Shown here: positions 17,125-25,604 of the stretch, one piece after another
How positions within the stretch are numbered: the stretch's first letter is position 1
How the letters are laid out: each line of letters opens with the position of its first letter
From: Bacteroidaceae bacterium
GTDB lineage: Bacteria; Bacteroidota; Bacteroidia; Bacteroidales; Bacteroidaceae
Direction: 5' to 3'
NCBI GenBank assembly: GCA_017427185.1
Contig: JAFRTJ010000068.1
Coordinates: 1 to 40,524 of the forward strand
Length of the DNA: 40,524 nucleotides
Made by a program: the position numbers and the translations under genes
The notes under the pieces: generated by a model
Databases searched by the model: none
What the model saw: the letters and a program-made list of their open reading frames with translations, nothing else
Told to the model about the DNA's origin: nothing

Positions 17125-19413
17125 ATGAGATTTAGAACCATCTTCTTGTTTCTGAGTGGATTCTTTGTGTTGTCTGTTTTTCCTAAGTCAACTGTTCCTT
17201 CACATTTGATGACAGACCTTTTGGAGCACACTGAGCGGGTGTTCATGGATGGATATCCAACTTCTTTCACATTGAGTGATATGCCTTTTATGGTAGAATC
17301 GTATCAAGTGGCAGAAATCCATCGTGCACATCCCTCGTTGAGTTGGCAATTGGAGTGTGATAAGCCTGCCACATTGCAGAAAGCATATCGTATCCTTGTA
17401 GCTACCAACCAGGATTTGCTGGCAGAAGGGAAAGCAGATGTATGGGATAGTGGTCCAGTAGAGTCGGATCTTTCAATTGCGGTTCCGATGGAAGGAATGG
17501 CTTTGCAGCCATCCACTACGTATTACTGGACTGTTAAGGTGTGGGACAATCATGGAGCAGAATCCCCCTATTCCTCCCCCAAGGCGTTTCGGACAGCAGC
17601 GAGTTTGGACGATACATTTCCTCGTTATCCTCTTCAGAAGGATAATGATAGCCCCGTCTGTATAAGGCGCCTTTCTGATACGAGTCAGGTCGTTGATTTC
17701 GGACGAGATGCTTTCGGCCAGCTGGCAATTTCACTCCATTCGAGCACAGGCAGAGATACCGTTACTGTTCATCTAGGTGAAGCTATTTTGGACGATGGGC
17801 ATGTGAACAGACATCCTGGAGGAACAATTCGTTATACCAAGTATCTTTTGCCTCTCATGTCGGGTACTCATACTTATCATCTGAAGATTCGTCCTGATGG
17901 ACGTAATACTGACATGAAAGCCAATGAGAGCTCTGTAAAACCTATCTTGATGCCTGATTATGTAGGAGAGGTTTATCCGTTTCGTTATTGCGAGCTAGAG
18001 GATTATCGTCCTGATGTGACAGGAAAGGATGTCATCCGTTCTTCTGTTCATTATTGGTTTGACGATGAGGCCTCCTCTTTCATTTCTAGTGATACGGTAT
18101 TGAACAAGGTGTGGGATCTTTGCAAATACACTATTCGCGCTACATCGTTCGCTGGCGTGTATGTGGATGGCGATCGCGAGCGTATTCCTTACGAAGCAGA
18201 TGCTCTCATCAATCAATTGGGTCACTATGGCGTGGATCACGAGTATTCAATGGCTCGTTATAGTGTGGATTATTTGATTGCCTATCCCACGTGGCCTACT
18301 GAATGGATTCTGCAATCTGTCCTGATGGTTTGGTATGAGTATCTTAATACAGGTGATATTCAACTTATCCAGCGTCATTATGACCTGCTGAAAGCTCGTA
18401 CAATGTTGGCATTGACTCAGACAAACGGACTGGTTAGTACCAAGAAAGGTCAAACGTCTGATTTTTTGTCGTCTATTGGTTATCGAGGTAAAAGTATACG
18501 TGACATTGTGGATTGGCCTCAGAGTGGAGCTTTTGGCATTGGGAAAAAAGAGGCAGGGGAAGCAGATGGGTATCAGCTGACAGACCATATTACTGTGGTC
18601 AATGCTTACCATTATGAAGCGCTTCATTTGGTTGCGGAAATGGCTAGAATCCTGGGTAAGAGTGCAGATGAGAGATTTTATGCTCAAGAGGCTGTACGTG
18701 TAGCTGATAGAATAAACAAGTTGCTTCTAAATCCCCAGACTGGTTGTTACATGGATGGATTGGAGAGTGATCACTCTTCTTTGCATGCTAATATGTTCCC
18801 CTTGGCATTTGGCTTTGTGCCTGACAGGTACCGTGGTTCCGTTTTGGATTTCATCCACTCTCGAGGAATGGCATGCAGTGTATATGGGGCCCAGTTCCTC
18901 TTGGATGCCTTGTATGAGGCAGAAGATGCAGATTATGCCCTTTCATTGATGAATGCTACGCATGAACGTAGTTGGTATAACATGATTCGTGTGGGTTCCA
19001 CGATTGCAATGGAAGCTTGGGACACTCGTTTTAAGAACAATCTCGACTGGAATCATGCGTGGGGAGCTGCTCCTGCCAATATCATTCCTCGTAAGTTGAT
19101 GGGTGTGGAACCTTTGGAGCCCGGTTTTCGTACTTTCCGTATCAAGCCCCAGCCAGGTTCACTCCGCAGTGCAGAAGCTGTTGTACCCACCATCCGTGGA
19201 AGTGTGAAGGTGGCTTTCCAGAATATGCCAGGTAAGTTTTTCTCATTGGATGTGGAGATTCCTGCCAATTCTGAGGCACAGGTTTTTCTTCCTTTTATCA
19301 ACAGAAAGGGCAGGATGCAGGTGGATGGTGATGTTGTGAAGGGTGCGATGGATGGTAAATTCGTTCGTGTAACCTTGGGATCTGGCCATCATCATTTGCA
19401 GACTAGTCTATAG
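17125..19413 (+). CDS. GH78-like alpha-L-rhamnosidase, shorter paralogue
   Basis: A 762-residue exported protein (signal peptide about 1-20) starting 13 bp after the first rhamnosidase. It keeps an N-terminal fibronectin-like segment with the WDSGPV and YYWTVKVWD strands common in GH78, but seems to lack the second N-terminal rhamnose-binding domain. The catalytic block reads VDGDRERIPYEAD. Glu352 and Asp359 keep the 7-residue spacing, while the preceding Asp348 is one residue closer than usual, a subfamily feature. MEAWD later in the domain probably supplies another acid. It probably attacks a different rhamnoside linkage than its neighbour. Its stop overlaps the convergent GH43-like gene by 11 bp. 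Confidence 0.85.
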   Translation: MRFRTIFLFLSGFFVLSVFPKSTVPSHLMTDLLEHTERVFMDGYPTSFTLSDMPFMVESYQVAEIHRAHPSLSWQLECDKPATLQKAYRILVATNQDLLAEGKADVWDSGPVESDLSIAVPMEGMALQPSTTYYWTVKVWDNHGAESPYSSPKAFRTAASLDDTFPRYPLQKDNDSPVCIRRLSDTSQVVDFGRDAFGQLAISLHSSTGRDTVTVHLGEAILDDGHVNRHPGGTIRYTKYLLPLMSGTHTYHLKIRPDGRNTDMKANESSVKPILMPDYVGEVYPFRYCELEDYRPDVTGKDVIRSSVHYWFDDEASSFISSDTVLNKVWDLCKYTIRATSFAGVYVDGDRERIPYEADALINQLGHYGVDHEYSMARYSVDYLIAYPTWPTEWILQSVLMVWYEYLNTGDIQLIQRHYDLLKARTMLALTQTNGLVSTKKGQTSDFLSSIGYRGKSIRDIVDWPQSGAFGIGKKEAGEADGYQLTDHITVVNAYHYEALHLVAEMARILGKSADERFYAQEAVRVADRINKLLLNPQTGCYMDGLESDHSSLHANMFPLAFGFVPDRYRGSVLDFIHSRGMACSVYGAQFLLDALYEAEDADYALSLMNATHERSWYNMIRVGSTIAMEAWDTRFKNNLDWNHAWGAAPANIIPRKLMGVEPLEPGFRTFRIKPQPGSLRSAEAVVPTIRGSVKVAFQNMPGKFFSLDVEIPANSEAQVFLPFINRKGRMQVDGDVVKGAMDGKFVRVTLGSGHHHLQTSL

Positions 19414-20416
19414 GGAATGCTTTCAGTAATTTCTTGATTTCTTTTTTCTTCAGTGGAATTACTGTTCCGTGGCGAGGAGTGAAGGCTCCATGTGTCTCAG
19501 TCTGTGCTTTTAGGGTGAAATGTTCCCAATCCTCGGTGGTGCAGAATTGATAGTAGTTACTTGTATAGCAGTCGTACATTAGTACCCATGTGTTTGTTCC
19601 CTGAAGTTGGAAAAGACCGCCACCTTCTACAGCCACTTTGGTTTGCTGAAGAGTAGGTGAAGGCTTGCTCCATTGACTTCCTTGGGGAGTACCTACGGGA
19701 GCCGTTAATGTCTTGGCTGTTACCTGGCAGATGCCACCGCTGCCTTCATTCTTGTAGATCATGTGGTACAGCTGGTCTCGCTTGTCGAAAACGATATCGG
19801 AATCGATGGTGGCCGAGCCTCTGTCATAAAGGTAGGTGGGTTCCGTTATCAAATCGGTGAAATCGTCGTTTGCATAGCTATAGAACACCTTGTCATAGGG
19901 CAACGTTCCATCATCGGTCAGCAAAGAAAAGTATACCATATATCGACCTTTACTTCCGTCAGAGTTTACGTAGTTGGGATCCCAAATGGTTTCTGGAGCC
20001 CACACGCGGGTTACGTGACTCCATTTGTCAGGGAATCGAGTTGGGAAATGTACGGTGCTGTGTGTCCAATGGATAAGATCCTTGCTCTTGTAAAGTACGA
20101 TGCCTCGATTGCTGGCCCATCCTTCTGCGCAACGCATGTCGGTAGCTACCATATAAAAGGTTTTGCCGTCTTGCCCACGCAGAATGTGGGGGTCGCGGAT
20201 GCCTTTTTTCAAGGCAACAGTATCACTGGCCATCACCTTTTGTCCATGATTGATGGGAGTGTAGTTGAAGCCATCGCTACTCAAGGCAAAGTAGAGGTTC
20301 TCGTTGTCGTTGCTGGGGAAGTAGGCAAACAGATAACGGAAAGGCTCTGATGCCCAGCATACGGTAGTTATACTGATTAGATAGAGTGCAATCAGCAGGA
20401 TTCTTGTTCTATGCAT
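19403..20416 (-). CDS. GH43-like five-bladed propeller glycosidase, secreted
   Basis: A 337-residue exported protein. The start at 20416 (MHRTRILLIALYL...) gives a signal peptide ending CWAS; 41 more open codons upstream are mostly inside the preceding gene and lack signal-peptide character. The body has GH43/GH62/GH117-type propeller motifs: FAYFPSND, KGIRDPHIL, DKWSHVTRVWAPE and SATIDSDIVFD. These supply the Asp, Asp and Glu positions typical of that clan. Likely substrates are arabinosides or galactosides, but the subfamily is not clear. Only 11 bp separate it from the upstream GlsB-like gene, so it is probably transcribed from that gene's promoter. Confidence 0.8.
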   Translation of the reverse strand: MHRTRILLIALYLISITTVCWASEPFRYLFAYFPSNDNENLYFALSSDGFNYTPINHGQKVMASDTVALKKGIRDPHILRGQDGKTFYMVATDMRCAEGWASNRGIVLYKSKDLIHWTHSTVHFPTRFPDKWSHVTRVWAPETIWDPNYVNSDGSKGRYMVYFSLLTDDGTLPYDKVFYSYANDDFTDLITEPTYLYDRGSATIDSDIVFDKRDQLYHMIYKNEGSGGICQVTAKTLTAPVGTPQGSQWSKPSPTLQQTKVAVEGGGLFQLQGTNTWVLMYDCYTSNYYQFCTTEDWEHFTLKAQTETHGAFTPRHGTVIPLKKKEIKKLLKAFPID

Positions 20417-20427
20417 ATTCTTAAGTT

Positions 20428-20661
20428 TTATCTTGTGAGTTTTTTCCAAACGAACAGGAAGATGACGGCTCCTATAACAGCGGTACCGATTTGACCTAGA
20501 CAGCCACCCCAACTGATATTTAATAATTCGAACAGCCACCCTCCTAATGCACCACCGATGATACCAAGAAACAAGTCAACCAAACAACCTTTTCCACTTC
20601 CATCGGTCAACTTGCTGGCAATGAATCCAGCAATTATACCTGCTACAATAGACCAAAGCAT
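20428..20661 (-). CDS. GlsB/YeaQ/YmgE-family small membrane protein
   Basis: A 77-residue protein with three hydrophobic segments and the glycine-rich pattern of the transglycosylase-associated (YeaQ/YmgE/GlsB) family: IVAGIIAGFIASKL, then LFLGIIGGALGGWLF, and a third helix ending WKKLTR. Family members are small inner-membrane proteins linked to envelope or general stress; the biochemical role is unknown. It is first in a probable operon with the GH43-like gene. Confidence 0.88.
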   Translation of the reverse strand: MLWSIVAGIIAGFIASKLTDGSGKGCLVDLFLGIIGGALGGWLFELLNISWGGCLGQIGTAVIGAVIFLFVWKKLTR

Positions 20662-20711
20662 TCCTTTATAAATAGATTTAATTAGTTATAATGATAAGTA
20701 GAAAGTCGTCT

Positions 20712-20719
20712 CAAAGATA
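20712..20719 (-). promoter_or_regulatory. -7 element of the GlsB/GH43-like unit
   Basis: TATCTTTG on the minus strand, 50 bp upstream of the ATG at 20661. No exact TTTG sits 19 bp further upstream. Confidence 0.65.
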
Positions 20720-20779
20720 ATACTTTTTTTCTTTTTGCGAAAAGAAACAATAAATAAAGAGGCGATTCACTCTTGATTC

Positions 20780-21784
20780 TTATTTCACGTAATCTTGTTG
20801 AGCCAACCAAGTGGCACTTTTCTCCAAACGTTCAAACTGTTTTCCGCTGTCAATGTCCTCTATTTCAATAAAGTAGTACTGGTTCCCGTTCTCGAAGAAC
20901 TTGTTGAAGATGTTCTGGAAGTTCAAAGCACCTGATTCTCCCAATACGACAAAGTCCTTGATATGAAGAAGTTCTATCCGGTCAGCATATTTTGTCAACA
21001 TTGCCACGGGGTCGTTCTGCCCCATGATAGTCCAATAGGTATCCATCTCGAACTTCACAAGGTCTGGATGGGTCTCTCGCATCATAATGTCGATGATTTG
21101 CTCTCCCTCAACATAGGGGCGGGTCAGGATGTCACCCATGAAACGGCTGGTGCTGTTATCACTTACCTTGCAAAACTCCATGTTGTGATTGTGGTAACCA
21201 AAGGTCACACCATGCTTTTTGATTTCCTCACCCGTAGCGTTCAACGTGTCGCAGAAGACCTTCACATCATTTATGTTGTTAATGCCTTCTTTCGGCATCA
21301 TAGGTTGTATTAGGTATTCAATGCCCAGTTCTGCATGGTCATCAGCGATCTGTTTAAAGGATTCCACGATTTCGCTCTTCATGTCACCGCTGAAGTATCC
21401 GTCTCTCCCAGTACGGTTCTCACGTCCTGCCGCGCCAGAAAAAACAGTTGGTGGATTCACGTGAGAACTGACAATATTTAGACCTGCATCTTCGGCCATC
21501 TTTTTGAAATCGGTTCTCTCTATGCCGCCAATCTTGCGGTCTGCGGGATCATAACCTGCCAATTCCAGATTTCTGATGCCCATGTTGGCAATACGTTTCA
21601 GGTTAGCGCTGAAATCCTCCGCATAGAGTTCGTTTCCCAAGGTGTAGATCTGCAGTCCCATGTTCTTGTTGCCAACTGCATGAATAGCAGTCGCTGTCCC
21701 TTCTTTAGCGGGATTGGTGCATCCTGTAGCAAGTGCTCCTAGTGAGAGCATCGAGGCACCTTTCAAAAAATCTCTTCTTTTCAT
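20780..21784 (-). CDS. Sugar phosphate isomerase/epimerase-fold Tat lipoprotein
   Basis: A 334-residue protein of the xylose-isomerase-like TIM-barrel (AP endonuclease 2) superfamily. The N terminus combines a twin-arginine motif (RRDFLK) with a lipobox, LATGC, so Cys22 is likely lipidated after Tat export. TIM-barrel motifs include MGLQIYTLG, VSSHVNPP, FGYHNHNMEF (metal-binding His region), KFEMDTYW and LLHIKDF, followed by an acidic IEIED near the C terminus. Exported Bacteroidetes members are thought to act on sugars during extracytoplasmic carbohydrate metabolism; the substrate is unknown. It lies 49 bp downstream of the secreted propeller gene and is probably in one operon with it. Confidence 0.85.
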   Translation of the reverse strand: MKRRDFLKGASMLSLGALATGCTNPAKEGTATAIHAVGNKNMGLQIYTLGNELYAEDFSANLKRIANMGIRNLELAGYDPADRKIGGIERTDFKKMAEDAGLNIVSSHVNPPTVFSGAAGRENRTGRDGYFSGDMKSEIVESFKQIADDHAELGIEYLIQPMMPKEGINNINDVKVFCDTLNATGEEIKKHGVTFGYHNHNMEFCKVSDNSTSRFMGDILTRPYVEGEQIIDIMMRETHPDLVKFEMDTYWTIMGQNDPVAMLTKYADRIELLHIKDFVVLGESGALNFQNIFNKFFENGNQYYFIEIEDIDSGKQFERLEKSATWLAQQDYVK

Positions 21785-21833
21785 TTCTTTTTGATTTCTG
21801 ATTTCTCTGTTAGATATTAAATAAGGTTTTGTT

Positions 21834-22997
21834 TTATTTCACTTCTTCGAATGGGGCTTCCTTGTCTCCTGTCCATCGGAAGAGACATACGGTGCTGCTT
21901 TGCCGTTTTGTTTCCTTGTTTCGGGCATTCTTGGAGATGTAGTAGTATCCGTTGCCCAATGGGTTCAACCCCGTGCTTCCCCAAGGGAAATGCCATCCCC
22001 ATGTGTTGTGTTGGATGTCGTGGTAGCCTTGCTTCAACAGAGGAAGCACCTTGCCCTTCATTGTGGGTTCAATGCCATTTAACGTTTGTTTCTTCGGTTT
22101 CTGACGAGTATCAATGGCATAGAGATCATAATTTTCCCATCCTTCTCTTTTGCCGCGATAGACAGCTGCCATCAAGCAATGCAGATTTGGATCGTAAGCC
22201 AAGTTCTGGATGCCCCATTCGGTGTTTCCTGTCCATGCGAAAAACTTGTGGTCTGCTTTCTTGGGTCCGCTATGGTGCAAGTCTTGGCTGTTTAGAGTAC
22301 GCTCGTATCTCTTCCATTTCCTGATGTCATAATTCAGAATAACCTGATAGTTGTTGTCATTGCGTGTCTTGTCACCGTATACCCCATAAGCAATATAGAT
22401 TTGGTTTTTTCCATCTGATTTTCCCAGTTTGGGTCCAATGGCTACTCCGTCGATGCCCGAGCATCCGTGACGATGTTCCACTTGGTTTCCCTGATTGGTC
22501 ACGATGGCATTGTAGTCATCTACAGCTTCCTTTATATATACGCTGGTCATTACTTCGCTGGCATCCATGTTGGGACGGGTGATTTTGCTTCCGTCAAAGA
22601 TGGCGATGTAGAATGCATCTTCCATGCTGTTCACAGAGTTTGTTCCCGACATGATTCCTTTCCCGATGACGTCATGTTTGTATTCCAGGCTTGCATAGAT
22701 GCGTCCGTCGTCAGGATTGTAGCTCATGCATCCTAAATGTCCAGTCAAGTTGATGACACTACCTATCAGGTTGCCTTGTTGGTCTACCTTGACGAGCGAG
22801 GTGGTAAAAGACAGATATAGGTTTTTGCTTACGGGATCAAAGGCAATGCCCTGCACGTGGAACTGGTCTTGTTCACCCGAGAAAATCTGTCGTGCCAGGT
22901 TCTTGTAGTCAATCTGTGTCTGGGCAGACGCTCCAAACGTAAGGATGCATGTCACATACACCAGTAGGTTTCTGAGGAGGAATGTCTGTTTTCTCAT
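21834..22997 (-). CDS. Secreted beta-propeller-like protein of unknown function
   Basis: A 387-residue exported protein with a signal peptide of about 25 residues (ending FGASAQ). The body shows repeated short strands with patterns such as VQGIAFDPVSKNLYLSF, LGCMSYNPDDGRIYASL and IQNLAYDPNLHCLMAAVY, spaced like propeller blades. HRHGCSGIDGVAIG may be part of a ligand site. I do not recognise the family, and no catalytic motif stands out. It is paired with the isomerase-fold lipoprotein downstream. No convincing -7 box was found upstream of its ATG. Confidence 0.75.
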   Translation of the reverse strand: MRKQTFLLRNLLVYVTCILTFGASAQTQIDYKNLARQIFSGEQDQFHVQGIAFDPVSKNLYLSFTTSLVKVDQQGNLIGSVINLTGHLGCMSYNPDDGRIYASLEYKHDVIGKGIMSGTNSVNSMEDAFYIAIFDGSKITRPNMDASEVMTSVYIKEAVDDYNAIVTNQGNQVEHRHGCSGIDGVAIGPKLGKSDGKNQIYIAYGVYGDKTRNDNNYQVILNYDIRKWKRYERTLNSQDLHHSGPKKADHKFFAWTGNTEWGIQNLAYDPNLHCLMAAVYRGKREGWENYDLYAIDTRQKPKKQTLNGIEPTMKGKVLPLLKQGYHDIQHNTWGWHFPWGSTGLNPLGNGYYYISKNARNKETKRQSSTVCLFRWTGDKEAPFEEVK

Positions 22998-23066
22998 GAT
23001 TCGTTAATAATATGTAATTAGGTCTTTTTTTTCGTTCTTTTCAGGTTCTATTCCGTTGGAATTCTC

Positions 23067-23074
23067 TAATTTTG
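23067..23074 (+). promoter_or_regulatory. Possible -7 element for the ABM monooxygenase gene
   Basis: TAATTTTG fits TAnnTTTG and lies 42 bp before the ATG at 23117. No -33 TTTG is present. A second near-match, TATCTTTA at 23107, is too close to the start codon. Confidence 0.35.
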
Positions 23075-23116
23075 TGAAAGAGAATATGGTTTAACCCTTT
23101 ATTTTTTATCTTTATT

Positions 23117-23392
23117 ATGATTCGTATCAATTGTTTTTATCAGGCCAAAGAAGGGCAGTATGCCCGTGGTTTGGAGGCTGCCATCGCTTTGGTTGCCAAG
23201 TCTCAGAAGCACGAAGGTGTGGTTGCTTATGATGTGTTTGAGAGTGCGACTCGTCCTGATGTTTTCTGTATTGTCGAGACCTGGCAGAATCAGGAAGTTC
23301 TTGATAAGCATTCGGCAACTCTCGAGTTCATCCAGTATGTGGGTATCATGCAGGAGACAGGTGAACTGAAGATTGAAACCTTCGAGTTCTAG
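23117..23392 (+). CDS. Antibiotic biosynthesis monooxygenase (ABM) domain protein
   Basis: A 91-residue single-domain protein of the dimeric alpha/beta-barrel ABM superfamily. The usual ABM pattern is present: MIRINCFYQAKEG, a helix, then GVVAYDVFESATRPDVFCIVETWQNQEVLDKH and a C-terminal strand. The ETW motif followed by a helix with a conserved His is typical of YgiN-like quinol monooxygenases, which act without cofactor. Its cytosolic role is unknown. It is convergent with apeB, and the stop codons overlap by 4 bp. Confidence 0.87.
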   Translation: MIRINCFYQAKEGQYARGLEAAIALVAKSQKHEGVVAYDVFESATRPDVFCIVETWQNQEVLDKHSATLEFIQYVGIMQETGELKIETFEF

Positions 23393-24678
23393 AGCTGATA
23401 GAAACGGGTGAAAGCCTGCACACAGTACTCGTGGTCTCGCACAGCGCCTGTTTCTCGGGCGCTGTGCATGGCCAGAATGGGATTACCCATATCTACGCCA
23501 CGCAGGGGGAGGGAACCTGCAAGGATGTTGCCCAATGTACTTCCACCGGCGACGTCGCTGTGATTCACAAATCGCTGGCAAGGTACTCCGGCAGTCTCGC
23601 AAATGCTTGCGAAAATGGCGCCTGATACTGCATCGCTAGCATATTTTTGTGCTGCATTGTATTTGATGACAGGTCCGCCACCCAGCACGGGATGATTCGT
23701 TGGGTCATATTTCTCGTTGTAGTTTGGATGCCAGGCGTGAGCGTTGTCGGCAGAAACCATAAAAGCTTGCTCTACGCTGCGGTAGTAGTCTTCCAGTTTA
23801 CCGCCCTGTGCCAGCACAATTCGCTTTAGAATACTGCTCAGGAAAGGACTTCCTGCCCCTTGCTTCGTTTGCGATCCGGTTTCTTCGTTGTCGAAGATAG
23901 CCAATACTTGAGTATGTTTGGGGATTCCGTCTCCTGCCTTCAGCAAAGCTTCCAGTCCTGCAAATACCATCGAGAGGTCGTCCAGACGTCCGCTGGAGAT
24001 GAATTCGTTGTGTACGCCGAAAGTGCAGGCGGGGGTCACATCGTAGAGATAAAGGTCGAAATCCAGGATGTCGGAGGCCTTGATGCCCAGTTCATCTGTA
24101 ATGATCTTGATGAGCAGGTTACCTTTTTCCAGTTCGTTCTCCACAATGCCGAGGATGGGCAACATGTCTTTCTGCTTGCTCAGTTTCACTCCATCGTTGA
24201 CTTGACGGTTGAAGTGGATGGCAAGGTTCGATATTTGAAGCAGGGGACGCTTTACATGCAGCAGACGTGTTTCGGGATGCATGGGGTCCTCTGTGCGTAG
24301 GATAACGCGTCCTGCCAGACTGAGCGGGCGGTCGAACCAGGTACTCATGATGGGACCTCCGTAAACTTCTGTGTTCAGTCTGACCATTCCTTCCGAGGTG
24401 ATTTCTGCGTTGGGTTTGATTCGGAAAGTGGGAGAGTCACAATGGGCGCAGATGATATGGAAGCCACCTTCCTGTAAGGGTTCGTTTCCGAGACGGAAAG
24501 CATAGAGGGATGAGTCGTTTTTGGTTACATAGAACTGGCTGCCTGGTTTCAATTCATCCAAAGGCTCCGAAGGGTCCAGATTTTGAAAGCCTGCTTTCTC
24601 CAATTCTTCTTTCAGCGTCTTTACGGCAAGGAAATTGACAGGTGAGGCATTCAGAAAATCAATTAAACGTTGGATCAT
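23389..24678 (-). CDS. apeB: M18-family aminopeptidase
   Basis: A 429-residue cytosolic zinc aminopeptidase of the M18 (aspartyl aminopeptidase-like) family. The family signatures are clear: HCDSPTF (His79, Asp81), a DNEETGSQT block and SADNAHAWHP, which supply the metal ligands and the catalytic glutamate, and HSDVAGGST near the C terminus. The frame is open for 35 codons upstream of the chosen ATG, but that stretch contains its promoter and the start of murQ on the other strand. MIQRLIDFLNASP is the normal N terminus of the family. It is probably monocistronic. Confidence 0.92.
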   Translation of the reverse strand: MIQRLIDFLNASPVNFLAVKTLKEELEKAGFQNLDPSEPLDELKPGSQFYVTKNDSSLYAFRLGNEPLQEGGFHIICAHCDSPTFRIKPNAEITSEGMVRLNTEVYGGPIMSTWFDRPLSLAGRVILRTEDPMHPETRLLHVKRPLLQISNLAIHFNRQVNDGVKLSKQKDMLPILGIVENELEKGNLLIKIITDELGIKASDILDFDLYLYDVTPACTFGVHNEFISSGRLDDLSMVFAGLEALLKAGDGIPKHTQVLAIFDNEETGSQTKQGAGSPFLSSILKRIVLAQGGKLEDYYRSVEQAFMVSADNAHAWHPNYNEKYDPTNHPVLGGGPVIKYNAAQKYASDAVSGAIFASICETAGVPCQRFVNHSDVAGGSTLGNILAGSLPLRGVDMGNPILAMHSARETGAVRDHEYCVQAFTRFYQL

Positions 24679-24690
24679 AGGTGTAAATAT

Positions 24691-24721
24691 TTTGTTCGCG
24701 TTGGTTTTTTGTGTACTTTTG
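24691..24721 (+). promoter_or_regulatory. murQ promoter (TTTG-N19-TACTTTTG)
   Basis: TTTG at 24691-24694, a 19-bp spacer and TACTTTTG at 24714-24721 form an exact Bacteroidetes-type promoter 32 bp upstream of the murQ ATG at 24754. It interlocks with the apeB promoter on the other strand. Confidence 0.8.
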
Positions 24722-24725
24722 CCTA

Positions 24726-24733
24726 CAAAGATA
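24726..24733 (-). promoter_or_regulatory. apeB -7 element
   Basis: TATCTTTG on the minus strand, 47 bp upstream of the apeB ATG. It lies only 4 bp from the -7 box of the opposing murQ promoter, so the two transcripts would begin by crossing each other. Confidence 0.65.
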
Positions 24734-24753
24734 TCAAGAAATTTCGGGAAAAC

Positions 24754-25566
24754 ATGAAAATATCTGAAAAAATCACTGAGCAATCATCCTATTATGACCA
24801 TTTGGAGAAGATGACTCCAATGGAGTTGCTCATAGATATAAATCGCGAGGATCATCGTGTGGCTGATGCTGTTCAGAAGGCTATTCCTCAGATTGAGGCG
24901 TTTGTGTGTAAGGTTGAAGACCGTATGCGTCGAGGGGGACGTCTTTTTTATATGGGTGCTGGCACAAGTGGACGCTTGGGCGTGTTGGATGCCAGCGAGT
25001 TGCCTCCTACATTTGGTGTTCCTGATACGTGGGTGACAGGTTTGATCGCAGGTGGTGATACGGCCTTGCGGCATGCGGTGGAGCGGGCCGAGGACGACGT
25101 GTGTCAGGGATGGGCTGATTTGCAGCCGTTCCATCCTACGGCGGATGATACGGTTTTAGGTATTGCGGCATCGGGTACCACGCCTTATGTGGTGGGGGTA
25201 TTGCACGATGCTCGCTCCAATGGTCTTCTAACGGGCTGTATTACCAGTAATCCAGGTACACCTCTCGCCGCAGAGGCGGATTTCCCCATCGAGGTCATTT
25301 TGGGTCCCGAGTTCGTTACGGGTAGTAGTCGTATGAAGAGTGGTACAGCGCAGAAGATGATTCTCAACATGATTTCCACCACACTGATGATTCGTTTGGG
25401 ACGCGTTCGTGGCAATCGTATGGTGAACATGCAGTTGAGTAATGCAAAACTGGTGGATCGTGGTACGCGCATGATTCAAGAGAGCCTTGGCCTCGATTAC
25501 GAGGAAGCTCAGCAACGTCTCTTGCAGGCGGGTAGCGTCAATTCTGTCCTCGAGGGTGAGAAGTAA
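24754..25566 (+). CDS. murQ: N-acetylmuramic acid 6-phosphate etherase
   Basis: A 270-residue SIS-domain enzyme that cleaves the lactyl ether of MurNAc-6-phosphate to give GlcNAc-6-phosphate, in cell-wall recycling in the cytosol. The MurQ signature is strong: MGAGTSGRLGVLDASELPPTFG with Glu82 at the catalytic position, an EDD motif with Asp114, and GSSRMKSGTAQK for phosphate binding. A start 28 codons upstream would fall before the promoter; the ATG at 24754 gives the normal MurQ N terminus (TEQSSYYDHLEKM). It is slightly shorter than many MurQ proteins (about 300 residues) at the C terminus. No MurNAc transporter or kinase gene is nearby. Confidence 0.95.
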   Translation: MKISEKITEQSSYYDHLEKMTPMELLIDINREDHRVADAVQKAIPQIEAFVCKVEDRMRRGGRLFYMGAGTSGRLGVLDASELPPTFGVPDTWVTGLIAGGDTALRHAVERAEDDVCQGWADLQPFHPTADDTVLGIAASGTTPYVVGVLHDARSNGLLTGCITSNPGTPLAAEADFPIEVILGPEFVTGSSRMKSGTAQKMILNMISTTLMIRLGRVRGNRMVNMQLSNAKLVDRGTRMIQESLGLDYEEAQQRLLQAGSVNSVLEGEK

Positions 25567-25604
25567 AATCCTTTTTCTTTACCTCTTTTAAGCTCTGTGT
25601 CCAC

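Noticed and set aside
20417..20539. Longer N terminus for the GH43-like protein
   Set aside because: It overlaps most of the upstream GlsB-like gene in another frame and lacks a signal peptide; the internal ATG gives one.
23107..23114. TATCTTTA as promoter of the ABM gene
   Set aside because: It lacks the final G and lies 2 bp from the ATG, leaving no room for a normal leader.
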